Of a stretch of 64,000 nucleotides of DNA, positions 1-18,666 are shown piece by piece (positions within the stretch are counted from its first letter, which is position 1; every line of letters begins with the position of its first letter). The position numbers and the translations under genes are program-made. The notes below the pieces were generated by a model. The model was not told the origin of the DNA. It did not search any database and was given only the letters and a program-made list of their open reading frames with translations. Origin of the DNA: Prochlorococcus sp. AG-347-K18 (GTDB lineage Bacteria > Cyanobacteriota > Cyanobacteriia > PCC-6307 > Cyanobiaceae); the NCBI GenBank assembly GCA_003281365.1, contig QCCF01000002.1, forward strand, positions 186,001 to 250,000, read 5' to 3'.

Positions 1-1
1 T

Positions 2-226
2 GAAATTCATGAGTGTGCCAAGATAATTCCAAATGACAAATATTTAATTGAAACAGACTCACCCTTTTTAGCCCCTGTTCCTCACAGAGGGAAAAGAAAT
101 GAACCTGCATTTGTTGAAAATGTTGCAAATTTTATAGCAAATCTAAGATCTACTGAATTAATTACAATTGCCAAAGAGTCATCAAAGAATGCTAAAGATT
201 TGTTTAAGTTTGACTTGTTAAGTTGA
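2..226 (+). CDS. tatD: TatD family metal-dependent deoxyribonuclease, C-terminal part only
   Basis: The reading frame is open from the window edge and encodes the last 74 residues of a TatD-type hydrolase; the start lies outside the window. The TatD signature ETDSPFL followed by PVPHRGKRNEP is visible; its aspartate is a metal ligand in this family. TatD proteins are cytoplasmic TIM-barrel metalloenzymes with 3'-5' exonuclease activity. It lies directly upstream of rpoB and is separated from it by a strong hairpin, so it probably belongs to the transcription unit that precedes rpoBC. Confidence 0.85.
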   Translation, partial: EIHECAKIIPNDKYLIETDSPFLAPVPHRGKRNEPAFVENVANFIANLRSTELITIAKESSKNAKDLFKFDLLS

Positions 227-315
227 CGCAATATTTGTTACTATTAGAAATTACTTGGAAATTTTTCTTAATTTATTCTTTTTAACCTTTTCATAAGTGA
301 TTTCACGATCATTTC

Positions 316-347
316 ATCAATTTTAAGATTTTTTAAAATTGATTTTT
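316..347 (+). terminator. Intrinsic terminator or attenuator between tatD and rpoB
   Basis: A perfect 11-bp inverted repeat (arms 316-326 and 333-343, 6-base loop) is followed by a T-rich tail. It fits the end of the tatD transcript. The rpoB start is 112 bases downstream, so partial read-through into rpoBC is possible. The stem is purely AT-rich apart from one G-C pair, so its strength is uncertain. Confidence 0.6.
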
Positions 348-458
348 GTTGAAATCCGGATTTAATCCTTTATTATTGATTAAAAGAAAAGTTAAAAATC
401 GAATATTGAGTATTTTTAAGGTAAATAGTTAATCTCACAAAATCGCAGGTTTTCTTGG

Positions 459-9829
<9,371 letters not shown>

Positions 9830-9879
9830 ATATTATCTATTATCATTTTTAATGACTAGAATAAATTTTTAATTTATGA

Positions 9880-10035
<156 letters not shown>

Positions 10036-10052
10036 AAATAGTAAAAAACTAA

Positions 10053-11111
<1,059 letters not shown>

Positions 11112-11180
11112 TATTATCGGAGAAAAATTTTTTAAAAGTATATTTAACAGGTTATTATTGATTTAATTATTTAAAATTTT

Positions 11181-11306
11181 TTGGGTTTTATTAAGACAAA
11201 AATTTTACCTTTCGCTATTGTCGCACTATTTGGGATTGCCTTCTTTGCAGTAAGTGCAAGAATTTGGTTACCTGGAGATATGATGTCTCCCGCCCCCATT
11301 AATTAA
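11181..11306 (+). CDS. Small single-span membrane protein of unknown function
   Basis: A 41-codon ORF starting at TTG 11181 (the frame is closed by a stop a few codons upstream). It has one hydrophobic segment, about residues 7-25 (KILPFAIVALFGIAFFAVSA), then a short tail ending MMSPAPIN. The composition resembles the small subunits of photosynthetic complexes, but I do not recognise a named one. It sits between rlmN and the HEAT-repeat gene, 18 bases before the latter, so co-transcription with that gene is likely. The unusual start lowers confidence. Confidence 0.6.
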   Translation: MGFIKTKILPFAIVALFGIAFFAVSARIWLPGDMMSPAPIN

Positions 11307-11324
11307 TATTTTTAGTTTATTAAA

Positions 11325-12092
11325 ATGACAAAAAATAATGATCCTAAAAAAGAAAGCTTAGCTGAAATTGCGGTTGATCCAGATGTTTTGGCCAGAGAAT
11401 TGGCTCTAGAGATTGAAGTAGATCCTTTGGAACAAATTGATGACGATGCTTTTTCAAAAGGTTTAAACATTACTCAAGAGTGCAATGAAGCTTTAAAAAT
11501 GCTTCATGGTAATAGAGAAGAAAGAATACAGGGCTTAAGAATATTTTGTGAATATAGAGATAAAAGATCTTCACCTCTTTTGTTACCATTGCTTGATCAA
11601 CCCTGTCCTGTAGAGAGAATGAGTGCGGTATATGCTTTAGGTCGTAATCCATGTCCTAGCGCAGTCCAAAAACTTGTCAGTCTTTTGGAGACAGATGATA
11701 ACGCTTATGTTAGGAGAGCAACTGCATGGAGCTTAGCTAATTATGATGACCAAATTGTTTTAAAGCCATTAATAAGTGCCTTGAAGAATGATGTAGCTGC
11801 AATAAGGCTGTGGTCTTCTAGTTCTTTAGCTGAAATCGGAAATGTTTCTATAGAAAACGCTCAATTAGCAGCGGAACAACTTTTAATAAGTTTAAAAATA
11901 GATAATGAATCTGGTGTTAGAAGTAATTGCATTTGGTCATTGTGTAGGTTGTATGAAAAATTAAATAATACATTTCAAGAAAGTTTCGTAGATGAATGCA
12001 CCAAGATAGCCCTTTTCGATAAAGAGCCTTCTGTTATGGAAGAAGCAAAAACTGCGCTAGATTCAATGGGAATGCAAGGTTTTTATAATTAG
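11325..12092 (+). CDS. HEAT-repeat (PBS-lyase-like) protein
   Basis: Encodes 255 residues with consecutive helical HEAT-type repeats from about residue 60 to the end: segments such as ERMSAVYALGRNPCPSAVQKLVSLLETDDNAYVRRATAWSLA recur in a 30-residue rhythm. Such repeats occur in phycobilin lyases (CpcE/NblB type) and in protein-scaffold proteins. Prochlorococcus has almost no phycobilisome, so a scaffold or NblB-like pigment role is more plausible than lyase activity, but this is inference. The N-terminal 60 residues are acidic. No catalytic motif is evident. Confidence 0.85.
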   Translation: MTKNNDPKKESLAEIAVDPDVLARELALEIEVDPLEQIDDDAFSKGLNITQECNEALKMLHGNREERIQGLRIFCEYRDKRSSPLLLPLLDQPCPVERMSAVYALGRNPCPSAVQKLVSLLETDDNAYVRRATAWSLANYDDQIVLKPLISALKNDVAAIRLWSSSSLAEIGNVSIENAQLAAEQLLISLKIDNESGVRSNCIWSLCRLYEKLNNTFQESFVDECTKIALFDKEPSVMEEAKTALDSMGMQGFYN

Positions 12093-12240
12093 ATTTCTAA
12101 TTTTTTTTTCTAGAACGATATTAAAAAAATTAATTTATCAGATATTCAATATAAAAATTAAAATTAATTAACTTGTACCAACTGAAACAAAATATTTTCG
12201 TTATTCTATATAAAGTAAAAGTACTTAGTACTTGAATTTA

Positions 12241-12456
12241 ATGCCTCAAAAAACATTGAGATTCAAAATTCATCAAGATGGAAGAGTTGAAGAGACTGTA
12301 GAGGGATTCACTGGTAATTCATGCAATGAAGCCACAAAAAATCTTGAAGATTCTCTCGGTAAAGTAACAGTTAAAAATAAAACATCTGATGCTTTCATCT
12401 CTAATCAAAATGAAAACTTAAAACAATTAAACAACGAATCTAATGTCACATTTTAG
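12241..12456 (+). CDS. DUF2997 protein
   Basis: Encodes 71 residues from ATG 12241; a TTG three codons upstream is a less likely start. The N-terminal beta-rich part (TLRFKIHQDGRVEETVEGFTG) matches the small DUF2997 family, which accompanies Ycf35 in cyanobacteria. The C-terminal tail is polar and variable. It overlaps the next gene (ycf35) by 14 bases in another frame, which indicates translational coupling. No biochemical function is known to me; the fixed neighbourhood suggests a shared role with Ycf35 and the following ferredoxin. Confidence 0.85.
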   Translation: MPQKTLRFKIHQDGRVEETVEGFTGNSCNEATKNLEDSLGKVTVKNKTSDAFISNQNENLKQLNNESNVTF

Positions 12457-12835
12457 TACTATTAAAACTCAGCTTAAAGAAAAAGAGCCTTTAATTAAGG
12501 CTTTAAATAATCTCGGTTATCCAATTAATCAAGATGAAAAGTTTGTAAAAGGCTTCAGAGGTAAGTTTACAGCCGTTGACATAAGCATGAATTTACCTAG
12601 TGATACTAAAGTAGGATTTAAATGGAATAATGATTCAAATGCCTATGAATTAGTTACTGATCTTGATCTATGGGAATTTGAGATTCCTGTGGAAAGATTT
12701 ATTTCCAAAGTAACTCAAATGTATGCTTACCAAACAATTATTTCTAAATCAAAAGAGGATGGATATCAAATTGTAGAACAGAAAAACAAAAATGATGGCT
12801 CTATTGAGTTGGTTTTAACCAAGTGGGATAATTAA
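12443..12835 (+). CDS. ycf35: Ycf35 (DUF1257) protein
   Basis: Encodes 130 residues over the full length of the Ycf35/DUF1257 family found in cyanobacteria and algal plastids. Recognisable parts are the N-terminal MSHFSTIKTQLKEKEPLIKALNNLGY-type helix and the central DLWEFEIPVERFISKVTQMYAY. No enzymatic motif is visible. Its start codon lies inside the end of the DUF2997 gene, and the ferredoxin gene begins 9 bases after it. The three form one operon that may handle electrons or an Fe-S-dependent step, though this is inferred only from the arrangement. Confidence 0.92.
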   Translation: MSHFSTIKTQLKEKEPLIKALNNLGYPINQDEKFVKGFRGKFTAVDISMNLPSDTKVGFKWNNDSNAYELVTDLDLWEFEIPVERFISKVTQMYAYQTIISKSKEDGYQIVEQKNKNDGSIELVLTKWDN

Positions 12836-12844
12836 TATCAGAAT

Positions 12845-13204
12845 ATGGATTCTACTGATCCATTTGAAAATGTTCAAGAAAATTTCGAAATTACAGGTTA
12901 TGAGCCTGTTCTAGGTGGTCAGTTAGCTGAAAAAGCTGTATGGGTTGATGAGTCTAAATGTATTGGCTGTAAATACTGTGTACATGTTGCTTCAAACACT
13001 TTTATAGTTGATGAATTTCATGGTAGAAGCAGAGCTATTAGACAAGATGGAGATGGCGAAGAAACCATACAAGAAGCAATGGATACTTGCCCCGTTGATT
13101 GCATACATTGGGTTGATTTTGAAGAATTGGATGATTTAGAGAATAGTCTTGATAGGGATATGTTTCAAACATTTGGCAAACCACCAAGAATGAATAAGTA
13201 TTAA
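12845..13204 (+). CDS. [4Fe-4S] ferredoxin-like protein (third gene of the ycf35 trio)
   Basis: Encodes 119 residues. The motif CIGCKYC (about residues 40-46) plus a distant CPVDCIHW (about residue 81) provides the cysteines of a CxxCxxC...CP single [4Fe-4S] cluster, with an additional cysteine after the proline. Flanking regions are acidic, typical of soluble electron carriers. It is the last gene of the DUF2997-ycf35-ferredoxin operon; the next gene (aldo/keto reductase) begins 10 bases later and could accept electrons or simply be co-transcribed. The physiological partner is unknown. Confidence 0.9.
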   Translation: MDSTDPFENVQENFEITGYEPVLGGQLAEKAVWVDESKCIGCKYCVHVASNTFIVDEFHGRSRAIRQDGDGEETIQEAMDTCPVDCIHWVDFEELDDLENSLDRDMFQTFGKPPRMNKY

Positions 13205-13214
13205 TTCTGAGCAG

Positions 13215-14408
13215 ATGCAATATCGCAGATTTGGCCGAACCAATCTAAATATTCCTATTTTATCTTTAGGTGGAATGAGATTTCAAAAAAGTTGGGATCA
13301 ATTAGATTTTTCAGAGATTTCATTTGAAGAACAAAATAAAGTTGAAAATATATTAAATCTGGCAAACAAATATGGCTTAAGTCATGTCGAAACTGCTAAG
13401 TATTATGGAACTTCTGAGGTGCAATTAGGAATGGGTTTTCAAAATACGAAAAAAATCCCAAATTTTATTCAAACAAAAATTCCTCCAAATAATGATCCAG
13501 AAATTTTTGAGAGAGATGTTATGAAAAGTATTGAAAAATTAAAAGTTAAAAGAATTGATTTGCTAGCAATACATGGCATTAATACAGATGAACATTTACA
13601 TCAGGCTATCAAAGATGGTGGTTGTATTGACATTTTAAGGAATTTACAAAAAGAAAATTTAATTGGATCAATTGGATTTTCAACCCATGGAAAATCCTCA
13701 CTCATTGAGAAGGCTATATCAACAAATTTATTTGATTATGTAAATTTGCACTGGTATTTCATAAATCAAGAAAATACAAAGGTTATAAATTTAGCAAATA
13801 AGTATGATCTCGGGGTTTTCATAATAAGTCCTACCGATAAAGGGGGACATCTTCATACTCCCTCAGAAAAATTGTTAGGACTTTGTAAGCCACTTCATCC
13901 TATAGTTTTTAATGATCTTTTTTGTTTAAGAAATAAAAAAGTCCATACCCTCAGTGTGGGTATTGCAAAAGAGGCAGATTTTGATCTGCATTTAGAAGCT
14001 GTCTCTTTATTATCAGATTCTGAGAGGTATGTTCCAAGGATTATAGATAGATTAAGGCAGGAATCAATTAATGCATTAGGTTTAGAGTGGTATCATAATT
14101 GGAACAGAAATTTGCCAAGTTGGGAATATACTCCAGGAAATATTAATATTCCTGTTTTGCTCTGGCTTTCAAATTTAATAGATTGGTTGGATATGGAAGG
14201 ATTCGCAAGATCGAGATATCAATTGCTTGGTAATGGAAGTCATTGGTTCCCAGGTCATAATGCGAATTTACTAGATATTAATGTTTCTGAAGGACAATTG
14301 ATGAAAGTTTTAGAAGGCCATATAGATCCAAAAAAAGTTATAAATAAATTGAGAACTTTAAAAGAAAAGTTTGGAGATAAGTTTGCTAAAAGATTATCAA
14401 AAAATTAA
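13215..14408 (+). CDS. Aldo/keto reductase family oxidoreductase
   Basis: Encodes 397 residues beginning with the AKR opening YRRFGRTNLNIPILSLGG. The AKR tetrad region is recognisable: HVETAKYYGTSE supplies Tyr but has Glu where Asp is usual, QTKIPP supplies Lys, and LAIHGIN supplies His. It is longer than a plain AKR (about 320 residues), with a C-terminal extension of about 90 residues that lacks the cysteine clusters found in some COG1453 members. Substrate unknown. It follows the ferredoxin by 10 bases and converges on rsmG with a single base between the stop codons. Confidence 0.85.
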   Translation: MQYRRFGRTNLNIPILSLGGMRFQKSWDQLDFSEISFEEQNKVENILNLANKYGLSHVETAKYYGTSEVQLGMGFQNTKKIPNFIQTKIPPNNDPEIFERDVMKSIEKLKVKRIDLLAIHGINTDEHLHQAIKDGGCIDILRNLQKENLIGSIGFSTHGKSSLIEKAISTNLFDYVNLHWYFINQENTKVINLANKYDLGVFIISPTDKGGHLHTPSEKLLGLCKPLHPIVFNDLFCLRNKKVHTLSVGIAKEADFDLHLEAVSLLSDSERYVPRIIDRLRQESINALGLEWYHNWNRNLPSWEYTPGNINIPVLLWLSNLIDWLDMEGFARSRYQLLGNGSHWFPGHNANLLDINVSEGQLMKVLEGHIDPKKVINKLRTLKEKFGDKFAKRLSKN

Positions 14409-14409
14409 T

Positions 14410-15147
14410 TTATAATGGATTTTTTTCAGGTTTCCCAGCTTTTCTTGGGTAAATTTCAGGGCAAAAATTTTTTGGTTGAATAAGAACAATATTTCGGGTA
14501 CCTTTACTTCTTGGTAATAAAATCTGCTTTTTTTCTCTAAATTTTCCTTCTAATATAGCTAAGGTTTTATTTAGATTCTTACTTTCATCTTCAGTCCATT
14601 TGCCACAATATAAAATTCCCAACCCTTCTTTTTTGAGCATTGGTAGTATGTATTCTGAAACTGTTGATGGATTACTCACCGCTCTAGTTGTAGCTATATT
14701 GAAATTATTTCTCATTGAGGATTCATGGGCTAAGTTTTCAATACGATTATTTATTACATGAATATTGTTTTTGAAATTGATCTTTTTAATTAAGGTTTTA
14801 ATTGCATCTGTTTTTTTTCTTGAGGAATCAACTAGGTATATCTCAGAATTAGAATGAGTTATGGCATAAGCTAAACCAGGGAAGCCACAGCCGGATCCAA
14901 TATCTAAGAATTTTTTATTATCAAAATTAATATTCTGGAAAGTTCTAAATGGCCAAACGCTATCAAAAACTTGAGATACCCAATAATCATCACCATCAAT
15001 TAATCTTGTGAGATTGGTTTTATAGTTTAATTCTTTAATTTTGATTTGTAACTCTTGAAAAAGATTTATTTCTTCTTCAGTTATTAAAGAAAAAATTTCT
15101 TCTGGAATGTTTTGTTTCCTCATTTCTAAATATAAATTTTTAATCAT
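14410..15147 (-). CDS. rsmG: 16S rRNA (guanine-527-N7)-methyltransferase
   Basis: Encodes 245 residues of the RsmG/GidB family. The SAM-binding motif FLDIGSGCGFPGLAYAI (about residues 79-95) and the downstream LVDSSRKKTDAIK are typical. RsmG methylates N7 of G527 in 16S rRNA in the 530 loop near the decoding site. It is transcribed opposite to the preceding aldo/keto reductase and diverges from the J-domain gene at 15210, which leaves about 60 bases for two promoters. Confidence 0.95.
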   Translation of the reverse strand: MIKNLYLEMRKQNIPEEIFSLITEEEINLFQELQIKIKELNYKTNLTRLIDGDDYWVSQVFDSVWPFRTFQNINFDNKKFLDIGSGCGFPGLAYAITHSNSEIYLVDSSRKKTDAIKTLIKKINFKNNIHVINNRIENLAHESSMRNNFNIATTRAVSNPSTVSEYILPMLKKEGLGILYCGKWTEDESKNLNKTLAILEGKFREKKQILLPRSKGTRNIVLIQPKNFCPEIYPRKAGKPEKNPL

Positions 15148-15209
15148 TGGTTAAATACATTTTATTAAGTAAAAATTTATTAGAATTACAATATTAATAA
15201 AAGACTATT

Positions 15210-15650
15210 TTGAAAGGGGAAACTTCTTATTACAAAATTTTAGGTGTAAATGAAAATGCATCAAATAATGAATTAAGAAAGGCATTTTGTAAACTTTCCA
15301 TTGAGTTGCATCCTGATACAACTTCATTAGAAATAGAGGTTGCTAAAAGTAAATTTCAAGAAGTTTTAGAAGCGTATGAACATTTAAACAACAGTAATTT
15401 GAGAAAAATATATGATGACAAACTAAAGGAAAAATCTAGAATTAAAAATTATACTAATAATTTAAATAATCTTATAATCGATCCTAGCAATCAAAATTTA
15501 ATAGGCAATAGAAGACCTTTTTCAAATGGAGAATTGTTTTCGTTATTTCTTTTAATTATCATCATTGGCACTAGTTTGATTTTTTCAATTTTTATTGCAT
15601 CTTTTACAGGAAAAGAATTGGATACAATACCCCTTTGGTTAATAAAATAA
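15210..15650 (+). CDS. Membrane-anchored J-domain (DnaJ-like) protein
   Basis: Encodes 146 residues. An N-terminal J domain (about residues 5-68, YYKILGVNENASNNELRKAF and the invariant HPD in LHPDTTS) is followed by a polar linker and one transmembrane helix (about residues 110-132). The J domain stimulates ATPase activity of a DnaK-type Hsp70; the anchor would place the chaperone at a membrane. There is no G/F region or zinc domain, so it is a class III J protein. The start is a TTG with no ATG nearby. DUF3143 follows 16 bases later. Confidence 0.87.
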   Translation: MKGETSYYKILGVNENASNNELRKAFCKLSIELHPDTTSLEIEVAKSKFQEVLEAYEHLNNSNLRKIYDDKLKEKSRIKNYTNNLNNLIIDPSNQNLIGNRRPFSNGELFSLFLLIIIIGTSLIFSIFIASFTGKELDTIPLWLIK

Positions 15651-15666
15651 TTATATAAAAAAGTCT

Positions 15667-15924
15667 GTGAATCCCTCTAAAAAACCTATTAACCAACATT
15701 CACTACAATCATTGGAATTATGGTTAGCTGATTTAGGTGCAGTTAAGGATAGTAATAATCCATCTAAATGGTATCTTTTACTATCAAATTGGAATGCTAC
15801 TATTATTTTTGAACAAGAAGATTTAAGTGTTATCTGGGAAATTGGAGGACAAGAAACAAAAAGGCTATTTTCGTATTGTATTAATAGAGAAGATGTGGAA
15901 AATGCTATACTTCAAGGTCCTTAA
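15667..15924 (+). CDS. DUF3143 protein
   Basis: Encodes 85 residues from GTG 15667. The sequence (SLESLWLADLGAV-like start, SKWYLLLSNWNATIIFEQEDLSVIWE, and a C-terminal SYCINREDVENAIL) matches the small cyanobacterial DUF3143 family. It probably shares a transcript with the J-domain gene 16 bases upstream. It converges on bioA with 8 bases between the stop codons. No function is known to me. Confidence 0.85.
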   Translation: MNPSKKPINQHSLQSLELWLADLGAVKDSNNPSKWYLLLSNWNATIIFEQEDLSVIWEIGGQETKRLFSYCINREDVENAILQGP

Positions 15925-15932
15925 ATTTTTAT

Positions 15933-17234
15933 CTACAGATTGTCTAAGGTTTTTCTGATTATCCAGTAACTTTTTTCTAATTGATCATCGGTTATACAAA
16001 GAGGTGGCAAGAGGTAAATCACATTACCGAGGGGTCTAATAAATAAACCTTGCTCCATCGCTAGACCCTTTATTTTTTTACCGACATTATTAAAATAACC
16101 TTTTTTGTTACCAATTTCTAAATCGAAGGCAGCAATAGTGCCAGATACTCTTATTTTTTTTATATAGGACAATTTTTTAAATTTAATTAAATGAGATAAA
16201 TGTTTTTCTTCAAATGAAAGATATTTGTGGGGTTCTTTTTCTAATAAATCAAGGCTAGCATTTGCCGCAGCACAACCTAAAGGATTAGCAGTAAAACTAT
16301 GTCCATGCCAAAAGGTTTTTCTTGGGGAATCATCAACAAAGGATTGATAAATTTTTTCTCTACATAAAGTAATTCCCATCGGTAAAAATCCACCAGTTAA
16401 GCCTTTTGAAATACTTATTAAATCAGGAATGATTTTTGATTTTTGAAACGCAAAAAGGCTTCCACATCTTCCAAAACCAGTCAATACCTCATCGGCAATT
16501 AACAAAGAATTATTATTTTTTATAATTTCAGAAACTTTTTGAATAAACTGAGGTCTTACCATATTCATTCCTCCTGCTCCTTGCACAAGTGGCTCAAGGA
16601 TAACTGCTACTGTAGGAGTTTTAAGAAGTTTTTCTAATTTTTGGATTGCCTTATTTTCTTTATTTTTGACTTCTTCATCATTCATCCAAGTTGACGGCCA
16701 TGGGACTCTCTTAACTGGGAACATAAGATTATCAAAATTCTCATTAAAAATATTTCTTTCACCTAAAGCCATTGCTCCAAATGTATCTCCATGATAGGCA
16801 CCATCAAAGGCTACTATTTGAGTTCTTGTCTCTCCTCTGTTTTGCCATGATTGGAATGCAATTTTTAAAGCCACTTCCACTGCAGTAGATCCGTTGTCAG
16901 AAAAGAATAATCTTTCTAGTTTTGTTAATTCACTAAGTCTTTCAGCCAATTTTTTTGCCTGTGGATGTAAGAAATCAGCAAATATAACTTGCTCAAGTTT
17001 TTTTGATTGATTGAAAATGGCATCCGCAATATATTCGTTACTATGACCATGAAGAGTTACCCACCAACTACTAATTGCATCTATTAGCTCTTTTTTAGGA
17101 TCTTTAGTAAATAAGAGGGCGTCTTTACCATGAGTTACTTCTATTTGCGGTTTGCTGTTATTGATTTGTGTAAAAGGTGGCCAAATATTTGGGTGCCAAT
17201 CTTGATTTGGAGGTTTTGAATCCAAAGATTTCAT
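15933..17234 (-). CDS. bioA: Adenosylmethionine-8-amino-7-oxononanoate aminotransferase
   Basis: Encodes 433 residues of a class III PLP aminotransferase. Seen are the substrate segment WPPFTQ near the N terminus, the PLP phosphate region DNGSTAVEVALK, the conserved DEVLTGFGR, and the Schiff-base lysine in LISISKGLTGG (about residue 279). BioA transfers an amino group from SAM to KAPA to form DAPA in biotin synthesis. It is the last gene of a minus-strand operon bioF-bioK-bioC-bioD-bioA; its ATG directly follows the bioD stop with no spacer. No bioB lies in this window. Confidence 0.97.
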   Translation of the reverse strand: MKSLDSKPPNQDWHPNIWPPFTQINNSKPQIEVTHGKDALLFTKDPKKELIDAISSWWVTLHGHSNEYIADAIFNQSKKLEQVIFADFLHPQAKKLAERLSELTKLERLFFSDNGSTAVEVALKIAFQSWQNRGETRTQIVAFDGAYHGDTFGAMALGERNIFNENFDNLMFPVKRVPWPSTWMNDEEVKNKENKAIQKLEKLLKTPTVAVILEPLVQGAGGMNMVRPQFIQKVSEIIKNNNSLLIADEVLTGFGRCGSLFAFQKSKIIPDLISISKGLTGGFLPMGITLCREKIYQSFVDDSPRKTFWHGHSFTANPLGCAAANASLDLLEKEPHKYLSFEEKHLSHLIKFKKLSYIKKIRVSGTIAAFDLEIGNKKGYFNNVGKKIKGLAMEQGLFIRPLGNVIYLLPPLCITDDQLEKSYWIIRKTLDNL

Positions 17235-17900
17235 TTAACTTATTTTTGAGTTTAAAAGTGAGATCAACTTATTTTTGATGTCTAGTTCTTTCCATAGTAT
17301 ATCTAAATTATTTGAGTCCATTTTTTTGATATAAGGAAATTCAGTAATTAATGGAATACCACTAAAATCTACTAGAGTTTTTGGATTATCTAAGTGTTTT
17401 TCGCCATTAACTACTAAACCTAAAATTTTAATATTTCTTCGTCTAAGAGCCTCAATACTTAGCAGTGTATGGTTAAGAGTACCAAGTGAGCTCTTACATA
17501 CAAGTATTACAGGAAGATTCCATTGTTTTATTTGATCTATTTGCAAATAATTGCGTGTTATTGGAACCATTAATCCACCTGCAGTTTCTACAATTAAGGA
17601 GCCTTTTACCTTTGGCAATTTCAACATCTCAAAGTTAATAGTTTTTTTATCTATTTCAGCAGCCCAATGAGGAGATAAAGGTTTTGTAAAGACATAAGCT
17701 TCTTTAATGATTTTCTCTTTACTTACTTGTGTAAGTTTTTCAACAGTTTGACTATCAGTTTGCGACTCAATGCCGCTTTGAATCGGCTTCCAATAAAAGG
17801 AATTTAATCCTTTAACGAAAAAAGAGCTTATTAAGGTTTTCCCAATATCAGTATCTGTCCCACAAATTAAAAATTTGAAAATACTATCCTGACTACTCAT
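17235..17900 (-). CDS. bioD: Dethiobiotin synthetase
   Basis: Encodes 221 residues. The P-loop GTDTDIGKT (residues 14-22) and KPIQSG (substrate carbamate site), plus the ETAGG motif, identify BioD, which closes the ureido ring of dethiobiotin from DAPA, CO2 and ATP. Its start overlaps the bioC stop by four bases (ATGA), and its stop abuts the bioA start, so translation of the three genes is coupled. Confidence 0.96.
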   Translation of the reverse strand: MSSQDSIFKFLICGTDTDIGKTLISSFFVKGLNSFYWKPIQSGIESQTDSQTVEKLTQVSKEKIIKEAYVFTKPLSPHWAAEIDKKTINFEMLKLPKVKGSLIVETAGGLMVPITRNYLQIDQIKQWNLPVILVCKSSLGTLNHTLLSIEALRRRNIKILGLVVNGEKHLDNPKTLVDFSGIPLITEFPYIKKMDSNNLDILWKELDIKNKLISLLNSKIS

Positions 17901-18658
17901 AATTTCTTTATGATTTGAATCTCAATTTGCCATGAAAGGTTCACTGTATTATTGTAATTCTTTGGCCAAAACTTTTGAATTTCTTTTAACTCTCTCACTG
18001 TTTTTCGTTTACATTTTGTTGACTGTGCCCCTACATTTTTAATGCTTCTAAAAAGCTTATATATATCTTCAAAGTTTTCTAGATAATTAAATTTTTCTGT
18101 ATGGTGTATTTCAGTTGATTTGAAATCTTTTAATAATTCTTTAGAGCAAAGGAAATTAAGACCAGTATATTCAATATTAATTGTTCTACAAGTATCTTTC
18201 CATTCAGGAAAACAATCTTTTGTTGGATATGAAATAATTAAAAAACCTCCAGGGGTTAATTTATTAAACCAATTTTTTATTATCTTTCTTGGGTTGTTTA
18301 ACCAATGTATGCAAAAGTTAGATGTCAATAGAGAACAGTTATTGATTTCAGGGGGTAAATCATTATTTAAATCCCATAAAATTCTTTTACTAGAAAATTT
18401 ATTCTCAAGAAGCATGTTTTTACTGAAATCGATTCTGGATACTTTTTGAGAAGAATAAATTTTTTCTATTTCATCAGCTAATAGTCCTGGTCCTGATCCT
18501 AGATCTATCCATTCACCTTTTTTTTGGGGATTTAATTCTTTGATAAATTGAACAATCTTTTCTGCAAAAAACTTCTGAATATTTGAATACTCTAGATAGC
18601 GATATGCAGCATTATTAAAATTATTTTTTATTTTCTCATTCCAATTTTTATTATCCAT
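17897..18658 (-). CDS. bioC: Malonyl-ACP O-methyltransferase
   Basis: Encodes 253 residues of a class I SAM methyltransferase with the motif I IDLGSGPGLLADEI (about residues 47-60) and an N-terminal YLEYSNIQKFFA stretch typical of BioC. BioC methylates the free carboxyl of malonyl-ACP, which lets fatty-acid enzymes extend it to pimeloyl-ACP methyl ester. It sits between bioK, whose product later removes that methyl group, and bioD. Confidence 0.93.
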   Translation of the reverse strand: MDNKNWNEKIKNNFNNAAYRYLEYSNIQKFFAEKIVQFIKELNPQKKGEWIDLGSGPGLLADEIEKIYSSQKVSRIDFSKNMLLENKFSSKRILWDLNNDLPPEINNCSLLTSNFCIHWLNNPRKIIKNWFNKLTPGGFLIISYPTKDCFPEWKDTCRTINIEYTGLNFLCSKELLKDFKSTEIHHTEKFNYLENFEDIYKLFRSIKNVGAQSTKCKRKTVRELKEIQKFWPKNYNNTVNLSWQIEIQIIKKL

Positions 18659-18666
18659 TTTAATAA

